The position numbers were made by a program, and so were the translations under genes. The notes under the pieces were generated by a model. That model had not been told where the DNA came from, did no database searches, and was given only the letters and a program-made list of their open reading frames with translations. Below, in pieces: positions 12,874-25,151 of a DNA stretch of 64,000 nt (positions are counted from its first letter, which is position 1; every line of letters begins with the position of its first letter). Source of the stretch: Todiramphus chloris collaris (taxonomy: Eukaryota; Chordata; Aves; Coraciiformes; Alcedinidae); the NCBI GenBank assembly GCA_025345505.1, contig JANVCC010000112.1, positions 684,284-748,283 of the forward strand. The letters are read 5' to 3'.

Positions 12874-13190
12874 TGGGAGTAAAGGGCGAGTGTCAGGAAG
12901 CTGGAGCCAGGCTCTTCTCTGTTATGCCCAATGCTGGGCCAAGGGGCAGTGGGTGCAAGCTGGAGAGTAAGGGGTTCTGCAGAAACATAAGGAGAAACTT
13001 CCTGACTGTGAGTGTGACAGAGCCTGTCCCAGGCTGCCCAGAGGGGTTGTGGAGTCTCCTTCTCTGGAGACATTTAAATCCCACCTGGCTCTGTTCCTGT
13101 GTGACCTGTTCTAGGTGACCCTGCTCTGGCAGGGGGGTTGGACTCGATGATCTCCAGAGGTCCCTTCCAACCTTGAACATTCTGTGACTG
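12874..13190 (+). mobile_element. CR1 LINE 3' end, first of a tandem pair
   Basis: Plus-strand CR1 remnant running from the conserved GTGTCAGGAAGCTGGAGCC segment of the end of the reverse-transcriptase frame, through CCAGGCTGCCCAGAGGGG, to GGTTGGACTCGATGATCTCC, TCCCTTCCAACC and the tail ATTCTGTGACTGTG. About 317 bases. It belongs to the same tail class as the copy at 2.8 kb. A second copy in the same direction starts about 50 bases downstream. Confidence 0.93.
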
Positions 13191-13242
13191 TGTGTGTGAG
13201 TTTTAATCTCAAGTGAGAAGAGAGAGTCAAGGGTTTAGGATT

Positions 13243-13690
13243 CAAGTAAGAGTCCAATGGAGAGTTGTGAGGATAATGAAGGGAGACTTGAGCATCTTCC
13301 TTGTGAAGACAGACTGAGGGAACTGGGGCTGTTTAGTCTTGAAAGGAGAAGCCTGAGAGGGGATCTTATCAATGTCTATAAATATCTGAGGGGTGGGTGT
13401 CAAATGGAAGGGGCCAGGGTCTTTTCTGCAGTGCCCAGCATTAGGACAAGGAACAATGGGGATAAACTTGAGCATAGCAGGTTCCTCCTCAACATGAGGA
13501 GGAACTTCTTGACTGTTCCAGTGCCAGAGCCTGTGCCAGGCTGCCCAGAGAGGCTGTGGAGTCTCTTTCTCTGGAGACTTTCCAGCCCCCCCTGGATCTG
13601 TTCCTGTGTGACCAGATTTAGATGATCCTGCTCTGCACTGGATCATCTTTCAAGGTCCTTTCCAACCCCTACCATTTGATGATTCTGTGA
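13243..13690 (+). mobile_element. CR1 LINE 3' end, second of a tandem pair
   Basis: Plus-strand copy of about 450 bases, longer at the 5' side than its neighbour. The frame 13257-13625 preserves reverse-transcriptase C-terminal text such as [19 protein letters not shown]. The 3' part has GCCAGGCTGCCCAGAGAGGC and ends in CATTTGATGATTCTGTGA, a decayed tail octamer pair. It is truncated and carries frame breaks, so it cannot be active. Confidence 0.93.
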
Positions 13691-14325
13691 AATAAAAAAG
13701 ACAAGCAGACTGTTACATAGGAGTTGTTTTTCCATTAAGAAAACACTGCTTTGAACTGGGGTTCCATTAATGACTGTATTCAATTGCTTGTGAGAACCTG
13801 TGCATAATGAAATATTTTTAATGTACACTTTGAGTGGTTCTGTCATCGCACATATATCTAATTTGTAATTAAGCACCTTTCACAAACTGCTCACAATTAG
13901 TGTCAGTGCTTTCTTAAATAGTCCTAATTTCAGTAAGCTTTTGATGCTTTATTTGTGGTGAATATTGAAAGGCACACGGAAACATCAGCCAGAGTCAAAA
14001 GGGTGGCTGAGGAGTAGCACTCGGAGGAGCCAGTTCTCATGGAAGGGGAGATTTAACCATTTTCAAGAGTTACTTCCAAAGCAGTAAAATATGTATATGT
14101 TAATACAATTTCAGATAATTATCTTCCATTAGCTAATTTGGGGCTCAATAATTAGATGGCTAAAAACTCAAAAAACCTGTATGTATTTTATCAGCAAATT
14201 ATTGATACATGTCTTTTCTTTGTGCCAAGTCAAGTATCCTCTTTTGTCTTGGAGGAACCTGGCTCTATAATTTGGCTTTTTTTCCTCCTAAGTGTGGATT
14301 ATTTTTGTTCCATTGCCTTTTTATT

Positions 14326-14335
14326 GGGGGGGGGG
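14326..14335. repeat. G10 run
   Basis: Ten consecutive G in AT-rich DNA. Simple homopolymer. Confidence 0.9.
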
Positions 14336-16242
14336 ATATTTTTAGTTCACTTCCTACATAAATGTTAAACAGATGCTGATTTTGAATGGTAGCCTGGTAT
14401 ATTAATTACTGCACATAATGAATTTCAGAAAATGTAATAAAGGACTAATTGATGTCAATAAAAGTAACACTGACAAATTCCTTCTTGTATAATGTAAGCA
14501 ATGTTTGCAATCGCATCAGTAAGAGGGGGAAAAAGAAATCCACCTCCCATGGGGAATACTCTGCCATTTGATTTTCCTCTGGAAGAAAGGCTTTGTAAAT
14601 AAATGTTAAATAAGACAGTGACCGTATGAAGTACAGGTGTTCATCAGCCTTGTTGACTGTTTGCATTTGATTTTTATTGATTTCTGCCCAGAAGTATTTG
14701 TTTTGAGCTCAGGAGAATTGGAGCTGTGACAGTGTGATAGAGAAACTAAAGGTGATGTCACCTTGGCTGTTGTATTTCTTTCCTGCCCTGAAAGAAACGT
14801 GAGATGGGGTCCTGGTTTATGTTCCCTGCACGCAGTGCATTCCCTTGGCCTCCAGAGATCCTGTGTTCAGTAAAGCAAAACCCAGGGGTGGTCTGGAGTG
14901 TTGTGTGGCACGACACCTGCCCAGCTGGTGCCTCTGCTGCCTTTCTTAGGTTTTGGGTTTAAAGTGTGTGGAAAGGGATAAATGTGATGGCTGGTGCCAC
15001 GTGATGCCATGGGCTCAGCTCCTGGTGAAGTCACTGGTGTTCAGTGGAAAGGGTTCATCGGACAACTGTTGTCATTTCCTATCACCCCTTCTCTTTCCCT
15101 GAAGCTCAGGGCTTCTGTCAAGCATGGCAAGGCAGAAATGACTGACGAGGAGATGCCAAGAGTAAGGAAAGGAGGGAAAGCATAGTTTTTGAGTTTTTAT
15201 TCTGCTTTCCTCTTTCCCAAACTCCAAATCCATGTCCTGGTTTTATTGTTTTGCCGAAAAGTCTTTTCTCGACATGTGTACTAGCACCCAGCCGCCCAGG
15301 CTTTCTTACACCAGTCTCTTTTGCTCATCAGGCTCCTGTCATGGGATTTGCTAATAGCTTAAGCATGAGTTATCAAGGTCAATGTAAAAATAACGTTGGG
15401 TTCCAATGTGGAATTTCTTGTTTTTCCTAGCAGCACTAATAAAAGCTCAGTTACACTGCCTTGTGCTGACACCATGTATTTCACACTTTAGGGTGATGTT
15501 TTTGACGTGTTCTTTATTTCCTTAAGGCTCTCTGAGTATCTTTCTTGTTCCATTCTTGACAAGTTTCTCTTGATGGTTGGTTAGCCCCGGTGCCTGTCCC
15601 TTCTCTGCTCTTCTGTCCTCCAGCACACTGCCACTGCACCCTTCTGTTGACTCGTGTGCTCGTGCCCTTAAATAAAACCTCACCACCTCGATGAGATTTC
15701 AAAGGAGGTTTGCAAAGAAGCAGAACATAAGGGACACGCAGAAAAAACGAGTGCAAAGAATGAATTTCACAAGCTGGGTACTTTACTCCTTTTTATCCCC
15801 CATCCCAACTTAAATGTCAACACTAATTAAATTTTCCTTAAAATTAATCCAAAGCTTACTCAAAGCTTGGGGTTTCATTGGTTCTTTTGCCTTTTCCTCT
15901 CCATCATCTTGTCTTCCGCCTCGCCTCTCCCCCCCACCCCATCCCTGCTAGTGGAATCCAGAAGGTCTCAAGCAGACCTATTTCAGGTTCACCAGTTCCC
16001 TCGCTGTCCATTCGATGGAAATTCACAGTGCTTCTGTTTCCCTCCTTCATCCACTGACCTGCTCTGTAACCTCCCCTTTACTGATTCCACTTAGAGAAGC
16101 GATGGGTTTAGGGCAGAACTGATCCCATCGGATGTGTCTGTACCACACCAAGGACCCAGAGCTGTGGCTGAAACTTTTATTCCTTTTGGTAATTCCTATC
16201 CAAATAGTAGTTGGCTGAGGAATGAAGATTGGGAACAGGTTT

Positions 16243-16266
16243 AAAAAAAAAAATTAAAAAAAAAAG
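16243..16266. repeat. A-rich run
   Basis: Two A10-class runs separated by TT. Simple repeat with no retrocopy recognised upstream. Confidence 0.85.
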
Positions 16267-17995
16267 GAGATTAATAGGCTTCTTTGTTTCTTTTCTTGTT
16301 TTTTTTTTTCTTTTGTGCTCTCCTGGAATGGTTTCTCAAAGGAAATATGTCCTTGTACTTAAATACGGACCTGGTTCATGTCTGTGCAGACTTTTTCTCT
16401 TTAATTTTCATATTCATACCCTTGCTCAGTGATGCAGATAACTAATTTAGCACAAAGCATCATATCTGCAAATGGTTATGTAGCATCCTTTCGTATGTTC
16501 TAAATGCTCAGTATTTGGGTCTCTAATTTTGTCTGTAGCCTTTAGCTACAGGAGTATTATTAATCAGCTCCGTGTTGTGTATCTGCAGATGTTCCAAGAT
16601 CTCTTTTCATGGGGAGTTATATAGCATACTAAACTTTCATGCACGCAGTCTCTCTACCACAAAGGTATAAAAGCAGAAAACTTGGATAAATCCACCAAGG
16701 CAACCGAAGGAATATGGTTATTTTCGGCAATAACTTTAATAGAATGGGCATATATGTAAGAGTAAACGTCCCCTCAACTCTACAAAGAGCCTGGCAAGGG
16801 TCACAGCACGAGGTGTTTATTACTGTAAGAGTCGTTAGTGCTGAAAAGACAGATTTCGAGGCATTTGGATTATCACTATCAAATGTCATCTTTGATATAA
16901 AAATGTAAATTTCACAAGTATCTGTCGACTCTTTGTTATAATTTAATTATCAGAACAAGCACTTTTTCATCTAGTGGGTGCTGCTCTCAGCAAATTGAAA
17001 AGGGAGACAATTAGCAGCTGCCAGTTTTCACAATGCTACGGGACTGTTGCAGCTTCCTGTTGTTTTGACAGGTATTTGAGGCGATGTTCCCTCGTGGGAT
17101 CAGCCTAAAACCTACACGGTACGGGAGTTCCTCCACTTCAAGCTTAACCACTGAGCTAGTGGCTTGCCCAGCCCCATAAATTATGGGTGACGTTGGAAAG
17201 AGGCTAAAAAACCAGCCTGAGACCATTTTGCAGGCTCAGGGCTTGGTTCCCCTTTGTAATTCCGAGCTGCCTGGAGTTACTTCTCACTTTGGCAGAGGTT
17301 GCTTTGCTGCCTCCACATAAAATCTGTGGAAATCAACATTCTGTGAAGTTCTTGTGTGCATCAAATATGTCCGAAAGCTGCTGTGCAACTTGCTGTGATA
17401 CATTTTCAGAGCCCCATGCTTCATTGAGGCTACTACGCTATGTCTTTATTACATCCTTGGTACTACATATCCTTTATTCATTTCTTGAGTTGTAGTTCCC
17501 AAGTAAGGAAATAATTAAGAATTGACCTTGAAACAAGAAATACGTAACCACTTGTAAAATAAATAAATGAATAAAACTTATTGAACCGGATCGTGCAGGT
17601 GAGGCTTGTCAGGGATTAGCAATGTGCCTGATTTGTAGCCTCATTTCTGCCACTGACTTTATAGAACCAGCCACTTTGTTCATAAAGTAATTGACTTCTG
17701 GATGCCAATTATGCCTTGTACTTGATAGCTTTTAATAGTGCGCGCACAGTATTTCATCAGATGTGGCTTTTGCATTTTAAACGCAAAATTCTACTTACTT
17801 GAACTCCAGTAAAAATTGGAGGTCCCCATTCTCTGTGATAAAAACCCAAAGAAAATCCCCAATCTGTCAGAACCTACCCACTGAACAACAGGAAACCTGT
17901 GTGAGGTTGGTCGATTCATCTACGCAGCATTATGTTATCCAGCACTTCAGAACAGAGATAAGAAAATAGCACCTACCTAATATTAAAGTATTTTA

Positions 17996-18021
17996 ATTCT
18001 AATCTAATTCTAATCTAATTG
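17996..18021 (+). repeat. short tandem duplication
   Basis: The unit CTAATTCTAAT is present about twice in tandem. Likely replication slippage. Confidence 0.7.
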
Positions 18022-18123
18022 CCCTCTTTTATTTACTTGCAAGAGCCATCGGGTGATGTGACTGCTTGATGCTTCCAGGACCGAAGTCAGAGGTGCTTTT
18101 TCTTGGTAATATGGTTTGAAGAT

Positions 18124-18250
18124 AGAATCACAGAACTGTCAGGGTTGGAAGGGACCTTAAAGCTGACCCAGTTCCAACCCCCCTGCCATGGGCAGGGACC
18201 CCTCCCACTAGAGCAGGTTGCTCACAGCCCCAGCCAGCCTGGCCTTAAAA
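18124..18250 (-). mobile_element. CR1 LINE, short 3' fragment
   Basis: Reversed tail (AGAATCACAGAACTGTCAGG), then GGTTGGAAGGGACCTTAAAG, CTGACCCAGTTCCAACCCCC and CTCCCACTAGAGCAGGTTGC, stopping after GGCCTTAAAAA. Only about 125 bases remain. This tail class (TGGGCAGGGACCCCTCCCAC) is the one also seen at 28.0 and 52.6 kb, and it differs from the GCCAGAGCAGGG class. Confidence 0.93.
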
Positions 18251-21200
18251 AGATGTAGTAGTGATTTGAAGTGTGGAGAGATTTTTTGAAGTTCAGGCAT
18301 TTGTCAGGTGGGTATGTGAGGAAGAAGAAAAAAAAGAAAAGTAAATTTGTATTTGTGTTACTCTGACATATGCAGTAGATTATGGTAACTGAGTGGTTTA
18401 TGGAAATGAAGCCAAACAACTGGCAATAAAAGTGTTATGCACGGAAGGGTGTAAGTGGCACCTGGCAGAAGCTGACTGACAAAGCATAATAAATATTTGA
18501 CATGTCCTGTAAAAATGTGACACGCGGTCAAAATCCATTTGAGTCACAAAGCACCTAGGGCGTAATAAAGCTTAATAGCACCATTTCAATCTCACCCATT
18601 TGCTTATGATGTTTTATTATTGGGCTCTTTCAGCTCTAGATTTTAGAGCTCTAAATTCCCAATTTAAAGCATGGGGCTTCAAAAAGTATCAGAGGGCTGA
18701 CTCCCTTTAGATGTGAAAGATGGATTTAATCTCCCGGTATTTATAATTTTCCATCCTTTTGGCACAACTACAACTTGTTCTGAAAGCTTTCCAATGAATC
18801 AATGTCCCCTGGAATGGAAGGGAAAGTTGTAAACTCTGTGGCCTTGTCTGAGCATCGTGTGAGATGTTGGGCAGGGTGTACGACTGCCAGGGAGAGAAGC
18901 AAACCAGAGGGCACCCAGAAAGGGGTGAAATGGAGATGACAAACCCAAAGGGAGAGACGTGCATTGTTTTGTTGCATTGTAGTGGATCAAAGTTGGGTGA
19001 AACCAGTGATTTGTGTGATCTGATGGTCTCCTGGTGATCGAAGAAAGCAGCAGTAGCTGATTTTGTGAGAACTTGCCTTCAGGAAAAGGTTCCTTTGCCC
19101 TCATTGGTAAGGTTGCTGCAGGCCACAGGGGAGTTCTTTAGTGGAGGGGAATGCGGTGCTGGCTGGGATTAACGAGCTGCAATCAGCTCCTAGAGCTGAG
19201 GGATGCTATAGGGAAGCTCTTGCCGTGACAGCAGGGAGGGGGGGGGAAGTGTGGTTGAGAAAATAGAAATAAGGAAGCAGGAGCTGCTTTAACTTTTTTG
19301 AGCAGCAGGTTGATGGATGCTGAAACAATAAATGCACCCCTGGAGTCAGGGACTGAAATACAGATACTGATGTGCTGCTCTGTAGATAAAATAGCTTACG
19401 AGGGGGGCAAGCGGAGGCTGCAGCAGATTCTGGTGCCGTGTAAGTGTTGCTCTGCAACAAAACTCTTCATTTGAGGGACATCCAATAATAAACAAGGAAA
19501 TATTCCCCGTAAGCCTGGCCGTCACAGGCGTGCCAACAGGTTCCACAGAGTAACGAGAGCACTGGGTTAAATCTTATGCTGACTCCTTTTGAATTAAGCT
19601 TCAGTGCTTCTTTCCTCCTTGCTTTCTCCAGCTAAGTAGTTCCTTAAGTCTGTAGCTGCTGTAAAATGTGAACTGTGCTGCCCATCCTGGGTTGTTTATA
19701 TTTTTTTTTTTTTCCTGGGGGGTTGCAATAAAGCACAGATAATTTTGAGGACAGTTGGAAATATGTGTTTGGTTTTTATCCCATCTCAAATGTCCAGAGG
19801 CCAGTTAGATCAGAAAATGAGCGTGAATCCAGACAGGAATCCCACGTACGGACTTCACCTGGAAGGATCACAAATCTGACATAGCATTTGTTAGGGGCCT
19901 GTAGGGAAACTGTGCTTGCTTGCTTTTAGAAGCACAGTTATTCTCCTCCTCTTCTGGGCTGATTATTCACAGAGTAATAATAAAAGTTTTCCTTACATTA
20001 GCAGTGAAAATAAGTAGGAGGAAAATCTGATATACGAGCTGGTCACACTGCCAGGGGATATTATAGAAACAGAAGTCATCTCAGTGCTGTTTAATGTGAA
20101 CTCATAAAAGCTGGTTGGTTATTCCGGGCATGCACGAAGCCCTGCACGGTGAGATATATGTTTGCCCCTGTTCTGTTTGTGAAATAGCCAAGTGAGGTTT
20201 AAATTCTTTCTGCCACGGCAGCTTATTGCCAATGTAACTAAGCCTGAATTCAAGGAACGGGCTTTAATGAAGTTCATGGACCTGATTATTTTTAGTTAAC
20301 CGTTCAGAGCTTTGTCCCAGTTCAGTTCCCAGTGGATGGTTGTCCAAGTTACAAAACCTGCCATTACAATTGGTACTAATTGGGCCCCTTGTCGCAGTCA
20401 TAACACTGTTTCCAATAATTCAGTGGCCTGGGCGTTTGAACCTCTCTCTAGGCAAATGCTCATTAGCCTCCGATGGTATTTGCTCTGAGCGCGGGGACTC
20501 ATTTGGCAGAGGAACTGAGATGAATGGCTGAGTAGTGCAGTGGAAAGCAGTAAGAGGTATTTGTGTAATCTCCCTCCTTGGAAAGCTAAATGACAGTGTC
20601 ACTGCCTTTAATGACACTTCTCCACATATTGAGCTGGTGTGTCAGCACAAAGGGACATTTTCCTGGCAGTATCCCAGCTGTTTTCCGCTCTGTGTGACGC
20701 AGCAGCTGAGAATCTCTATTACCAGGGAAGTTGTTGGTGTAGTAAGGTGATGATTTTTTCTTCCTTCATTCAGTTTCACCTCCCTTCTCTTTCCAAGGGG
20801 CAGGAGAACCCGGTCCCCTCCTCTTGCTGCTCAGCTCTTGGGGCTGTGATGCAGCTCGTAGCAACAATTGCCATCTTGGCTTAGTCTGGAGGTCCACCTA
20901 AGGCTGCTGATCTTTAAGGGTGATCAATCCTGGGTCCTACCAGGACGTGTTACACTAATTAGCTAAAGGATAGTCTGCCTAGAGTTTTTCTGCTTATACA
21001 TGAAGCTGAATGTCCAAACCTAGGCTGGTTCTATTTTATACTATTTTGTTATTACCTCTTGAGCAGCTTCTGCAGACCCCACCATGCAGAAAAGTAGACC
21101 AGTAAGGAGAGCTACTTTTGGCAACTTGCTTTCAGCGCGTGTAGTATTAAGCACGTGTTGTGTGGTGAAATCTTGTCCTGGTTCAAAGCAGTGGAATTAT

Positions 21201-22219
21201 AACAGTGGACTTGAATATGATATTCCTTAGCACGTTGAAGAAAGGTCTGCTTTCTTAGAGTAGAAAGACTGTAAACATTTCCCTCCAAATTTTAATCTTC
21301 TTTCACCTTCTTTCTCATTTTTATAAGTTCTGCTAATCCCTTTGGTTCCTGCTTACTCAATTCCACAGATTTTCCATGCGTAGGGAAAAACCAATTTTCT
21401 CCTGCATGGCTTTCAATTGTAAGTCAATGGCAGATTTATTGATGTTTTCCAGCAGTATGTTACATGAACTTTTATTTGTATTTGTGATCAAATACTGCCC
21501 GTGTACCTGGTAACTGAAAGGATATTTAAGCAAATAAATGTCACCCTTGCCCGGAAAGAGAAATAGCACTGGAAAGAGATTAGATTTCTTCAAATTTGTG
21601 GATGATATATAGAGGATCCTAATGGGTTTTTTTTCTTCAGCGTAGCCTGTAGACCTAGAATTGACAAAAGATACTCAAGATACTCTTTGTTAAAATAATT
21701 GGTTTGTATTTCTGGGGCGTGGTGGTTAATAAGTCATCAGTCATGTCACCAGCAGGTTTTATGTTGCACATTAAGTGCTTACCCAGTCATTTATTTTCAA
21801 CAAGTGCCAGTAATTTATACTTAGGAATGGGTGATGGGCTGGGCGATACCTGCTAATCCGCATCCAAGCGAATGAACAGTTCTGAAAATCCCACCCCCAA
21901 AGTGATTGAATCTTTTGGAGCCTGTGTAATTTTCATGAAGGGAAAAGGCCGAAGTATGGGCAGGTCTGCAAGGTGTCAGCGGAGCAGAGTTTGTGCTTTG
22001 GAGGGAGACTCCCCGGGGATAAGATGTACAGGAAGAGAAAAGGACATGGGGAGCAGTTCCGCGCCGTACAGTTGACATGGGGTGGCAGAAACAAGGAAAT
22101 AATCTGTATGAATTTAGAAAAGAAATGGAGATGAGGCATTAGCTGGAGAGATAAGTGTGGCTAGATTTTAAAATTATTACTATTTATTTACTGAGAGAAT
22201 AAAAGACATATTGTACTAT

Positions 22220-22430
22220 TGGGTGGGGGGGAAGCAGGTGTATTGAAGAGGAAGAGTGGGCCAAGGGATGAGAAGGGAGATGAGGAGGTAGGGTGATTGA
22301 AATCCCTTCAGATGTAAAGGAGAAGAGGGGAGGATGTTCCACAGCTGTGCTGGGGAAGAGGAGGAAAAGCTACAGGATGGAGGGAGAGTCCAAGGAGGGA
22401 AACCAAGATGAGTCTCTGACCATTTTCTGG
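22220..22430 (+). repeat. purine-rich tract
   Basis: About 200 bases in which the + strand is strongly A/G-biased, with many GGAGG, GAAGAGG and GGGAG strings and only short pyrimidine breaks. It begins with a G8-class run near 22222. Such tracts can form triplex or other non-B DNA. No repeat family was recognised. Confidence 0.6.
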
Positions 22431-22824
22431 GGGAAAACTTCAAACCCATGGGAGATGGAGACCTGAATGGCAGAAGGTTTGCCATGGTGGTAGTGAGTGA
22501 CTGCTCTCAGTAACTTTTCAATAAGTTATTCATTCTGACACCCCACAGAGTTACACAGAGAAGGTTAATTAAGATCTGAGCTATCCTCATTTCAAAGTGG
22601 CTCTTTAAGCAGACTCAGGTAATACCAGTTTTGCTTCAGATGGTCTCAAACTGCAACCACTGGTTTTCTTTCCGCCCTTAGCTCTTATTCTCTTTTCCAG
22701 CCGCTTGCTTTTTTGACTGTGCCTTCTTCCTATCCTACCTTTAAGACTGAGCACAGTTAATACTGCGATGTGTTTACAAACATGAAATAGCCTCTTAGTT
22801 TCCCAGTAATTCCACAGGATGTGA

Positions 22825-22912
22825 GCTCTGCGGTCGGTGTCCGCGCTGACACCACGATGTCTTGCTGTGTGCTGCATCGCCATGGAGATTCGCGTTGCCA
22901 TGGCAACTCGCA
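22825..22912. promoter_or_regulatory. CpG-rich patch with tandem CCATGG palindromes
   Basis: About 90 bases with roughly nine CpG (strings such as GCGGTCGGTGTCCGCGCTG and TTCGCGTTGCC) set in AT-rich DNA. It includes the RFX X-box palindrome at 22894 and a second, imperfect CCATGG-centred site at 22880-22885, 18 bases upstream. It could be a small promoter or enhancer. No transcript start, TATA box or recognised first exon supports a specific gene. Confidence 0.35.
22894..22907. promoter_or_regulatory. perfect RFX X-box palindrome
   Basis: GTTGCCATGGCAAC matches the RFX-family consensus GTNRCC-NN-RGYAAC at every defined position and is a perfect 14-base palindrome. RFX2/3-type factors use such sites at promoters and enhancers of ciliary genes, while RFX5 uses related sites at MHC class II genes. 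The site match is seen directly. Binding and target gene are unknown. Confidence 0.6.
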
Positions 22913-23253
22913 CCTTTTCCCAGGCAGCAGCAAAGGCTGAGGAAAAGGAGCTTTGCAAAAGTGAAATAGCAAAATCTCAGGATCCGGTATTTAAACATGG
23001 AAAAGAAGCCAGAAATTTTCCTGCTCTGGCATACTCCTCCTTTGCCTTGAGGATAACCAAAGCATTAAATGATAAAATAAATGGCATTTTCTTAGTTTTA
23101 GTAAATCTTTTGAGCAGGCTTGGCATTCATACAGGGCCTAACAAAACAGGAATATATTTAGGAACAGCCATCACTGACATGTCCATCCTTCTGCTGCCAG
23201 TGCATTTAAAGGCAATTGGTTCAATAGATATCTTTGCCTCAGTTTCCACAACC

Positions 23254-23553
23254 ATGGAGCCAGACTCTTCTCAGTGTCATCCAATGTTAGGACAAGAGGC
23301 AATGGGAGTGAGTTGGAGCACAAGAGGTTTAGGGTAAACACAAGGAAGAACTTCTTCCCTGTGAGGGTGATAGAGCCTGGACCGGGCTGCCCAGGGGGGC
23401 TGTGGAGTCTCCTTCTCTGGAGATGTTCAAACCCCTCCTGGACACCTTCCTGTGAGACTTGATCTGGGTGACCCTGCTCTGGCAGGGGGGTTGGACTCCA
23501 TGGTCTTTCTAGGTCCCTTCCAACCCCTAACATTGTAAGAATCTATGAATCAT
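23254..23553 (+). mobile_element. CR1 LINE 3' end
   Basis: Plus-strand fragment of about 300 bases. Landmarks in order are GGAGCCAGACTCTTCTCAG, AACACAAGGAAGAACTTCTT, CCGGGCTGCCCAGGGGGGC, GGAGTCTCCTTCTCTGGAGA, GGGGGGTTGGACTCCATGG and TCCCTTCCAACCCC, then a tail reading AATCTATGAATCAT. Truncated and non-coding. Same tail class as the 2.8 kb copy. Confidence 0.93.
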
Positions 23554-25132
23554 AAAATGCCCACGTGATGCAGATGAAAGGAAGATGATGATGTTGTTGT
23601 GGGAGGGCATCTTAGGTGATGGGTTGGGGAAGAGATAGCAGCCATGGATTGTCATTTTCATCCCATACTTGGATTTACCTATGAGATGCTTACTGGGCAG
23701 TCCTTGCCTCTGCCCTCTTGGTGATGAGGGGCAGGTAGTGAATGATGAGGAATGCTTAGAGAAGAAAATAACTTAATTATCATGAAAACCCTTTCTCTGT
23801 TTTCTTTCAATTAACATTCTCCAGAATCGAAAAGCTTTTTTACACGTATTTTCCATATGCATTTTGCAAGTTCTGAACGATATTTTAAAATATTAATAAG
23901 ATACTGGCTTTGGGCAAATTTACTTTTCAACCGCTACTTGCTGCTTGAAAATTTTTAATGTTAATCTGTGCCTTTATTTTTTTTAAATAATAATCCCTAT
24001 GGAGAACACAGCCAATCGTGTTGAAAGCCGTGCGATGATGAAACCATGTGTAGTCATATTTCTTTACCTTTAGTTAAAAAAAAAAACCCCAGAACAAATC
24101 CTAGACATATAGCTACATATGAATGGTTCCAGCACTAAGATCTGTTTGCAAGAGGTGGACACGTGCTGTAAAGGTTTCTTTTGCACAGTGATAGATACGG
24201 GTGTTTTTTTTGGTGGAAGTTCAGAGAAAATGGAAAGGAAAGTATTCTGTCTGCCTGTTTTCAGCAAGAAGGGGGGGGTCTTCTCTGAAAGTCAGACTAG
24301 CAAGTTGAAGCAGACCACTTGCAGTCAGTCACAAATATATAATCATCACTGCAGTGGATGCAGCACCTTCAGTGGCAGGGGATGAGTCCACCGAGACATG
24401 AAGGGTTGAATCTTAAGGGAGATACATACCATTGAAAGGGAAAAGTCAAGGTGACTTGGCCTGCTGGGGTAAATACTCACTCTTGAGTCTTTAAGACTTT
24501 GACAGTAGGACACACCCTGGCAGAAGAGAGGTGCTTTGGCTTTGCATCTCATCACTCTGGTGCTCAGGCTGGTTTTCTCTTGCTGTTCTTTTTTTGTTTA
24601 GTGGATTGATTGCCTTTGGCAGCATCCCTTGTGTTAGGATTGTCTGTTTCTGGTTTATTTTTTATTGTTCAGTGGATTATGTTTAGCTGTGGCTCTTGTG
24701 TTAGGGCTGCAGAAGTGAATCCATTGAAATCACAACTGCAGTGACTACAGTTTGGATTTCAGTTTTTTGTTTTGTTTTTTTTTTCCCTCCCCACTGTTGC
24801 TATTGTTTTCCTTTCCTTTCCCTCTCCCTCGCTTCTCCTTGGCTCATCTAGTAAAACAATATCTTCCCAGCCCCTTCTGTAGCTGCTTCTGGTCCTTGAC
24901 TGGGCTATACAACATGTTAGGATTTGCTTAAAAGCCAGCTCCTGGGGAGGAGCTCATCTGGAGTGCGTGTTCAGGCTACTGGTGAATGATAAAAGCATGC
25001 ACGACTTAGAAATCTTTAGCACTTAATTCTTCGGAACTGTGGTTGCCCAGGAAATGTTGTGGTGTGCCCTTTCTTCAGCAGCCGTGAGACAGCAGTAAAT
25101 TGCTAGAAATGAGTTCAAAGAAAGAAGGACAG

Positions 25133-25151
25133 CCCCCCCCCCCCCCCCCCC
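25133..25151. repeat. C19 homopolymer
   Basis: Nineteen consecutive C. The minus strand is a G19 run with obvious G-quadruplex potential. Such runs are error-prone in sequencing, so the true length is uncertain. Confidence 0.95.

Larger units (their letters stand above)
13691..18123. other. unique non-coding DNA
   Basis: 4.4 kb with no gene or recognisable transposon. It holds a G10 run (14326-14335), an A-rich run at 16243 and an 11-base tandem duplication (CTAATTCTAAT) near 17996-18021. A frame at 15867 is pyrimidine-rich and not protein-like. Confidence 0.55.
18251..23253. other. unique non-coding DNA with regulatory-like spots
   Basis: 5 kb without a gene or clear transposon. It contains a small hairpin at 18632-18650 (AGCTCTA and TAGAGCT, five-base loop), a T13 run at 19701, a purine-rich tract at 22220-22430 and a CpG-rich patch with an RFX-type palindrome near 22.9 kb. 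A 166-codon frame runs 22837-23337. It is the longest in this part, but its end is CR1 sequence and its start resembles nothing known to me. Confidence 0.55.

Noticed and set aside
22837-23337. 166-codon open frame
   Set aside because: It starts in the CpG patch and its last part is CR1 sequence in a non-coding frame. No family resemblance and no splice context.
24028-24050. C/D snoRNA from a GATGATGA C-box-like motif
   Set aside because: No D box (CTGA) with a terminal stem lies within 60-100 bases.
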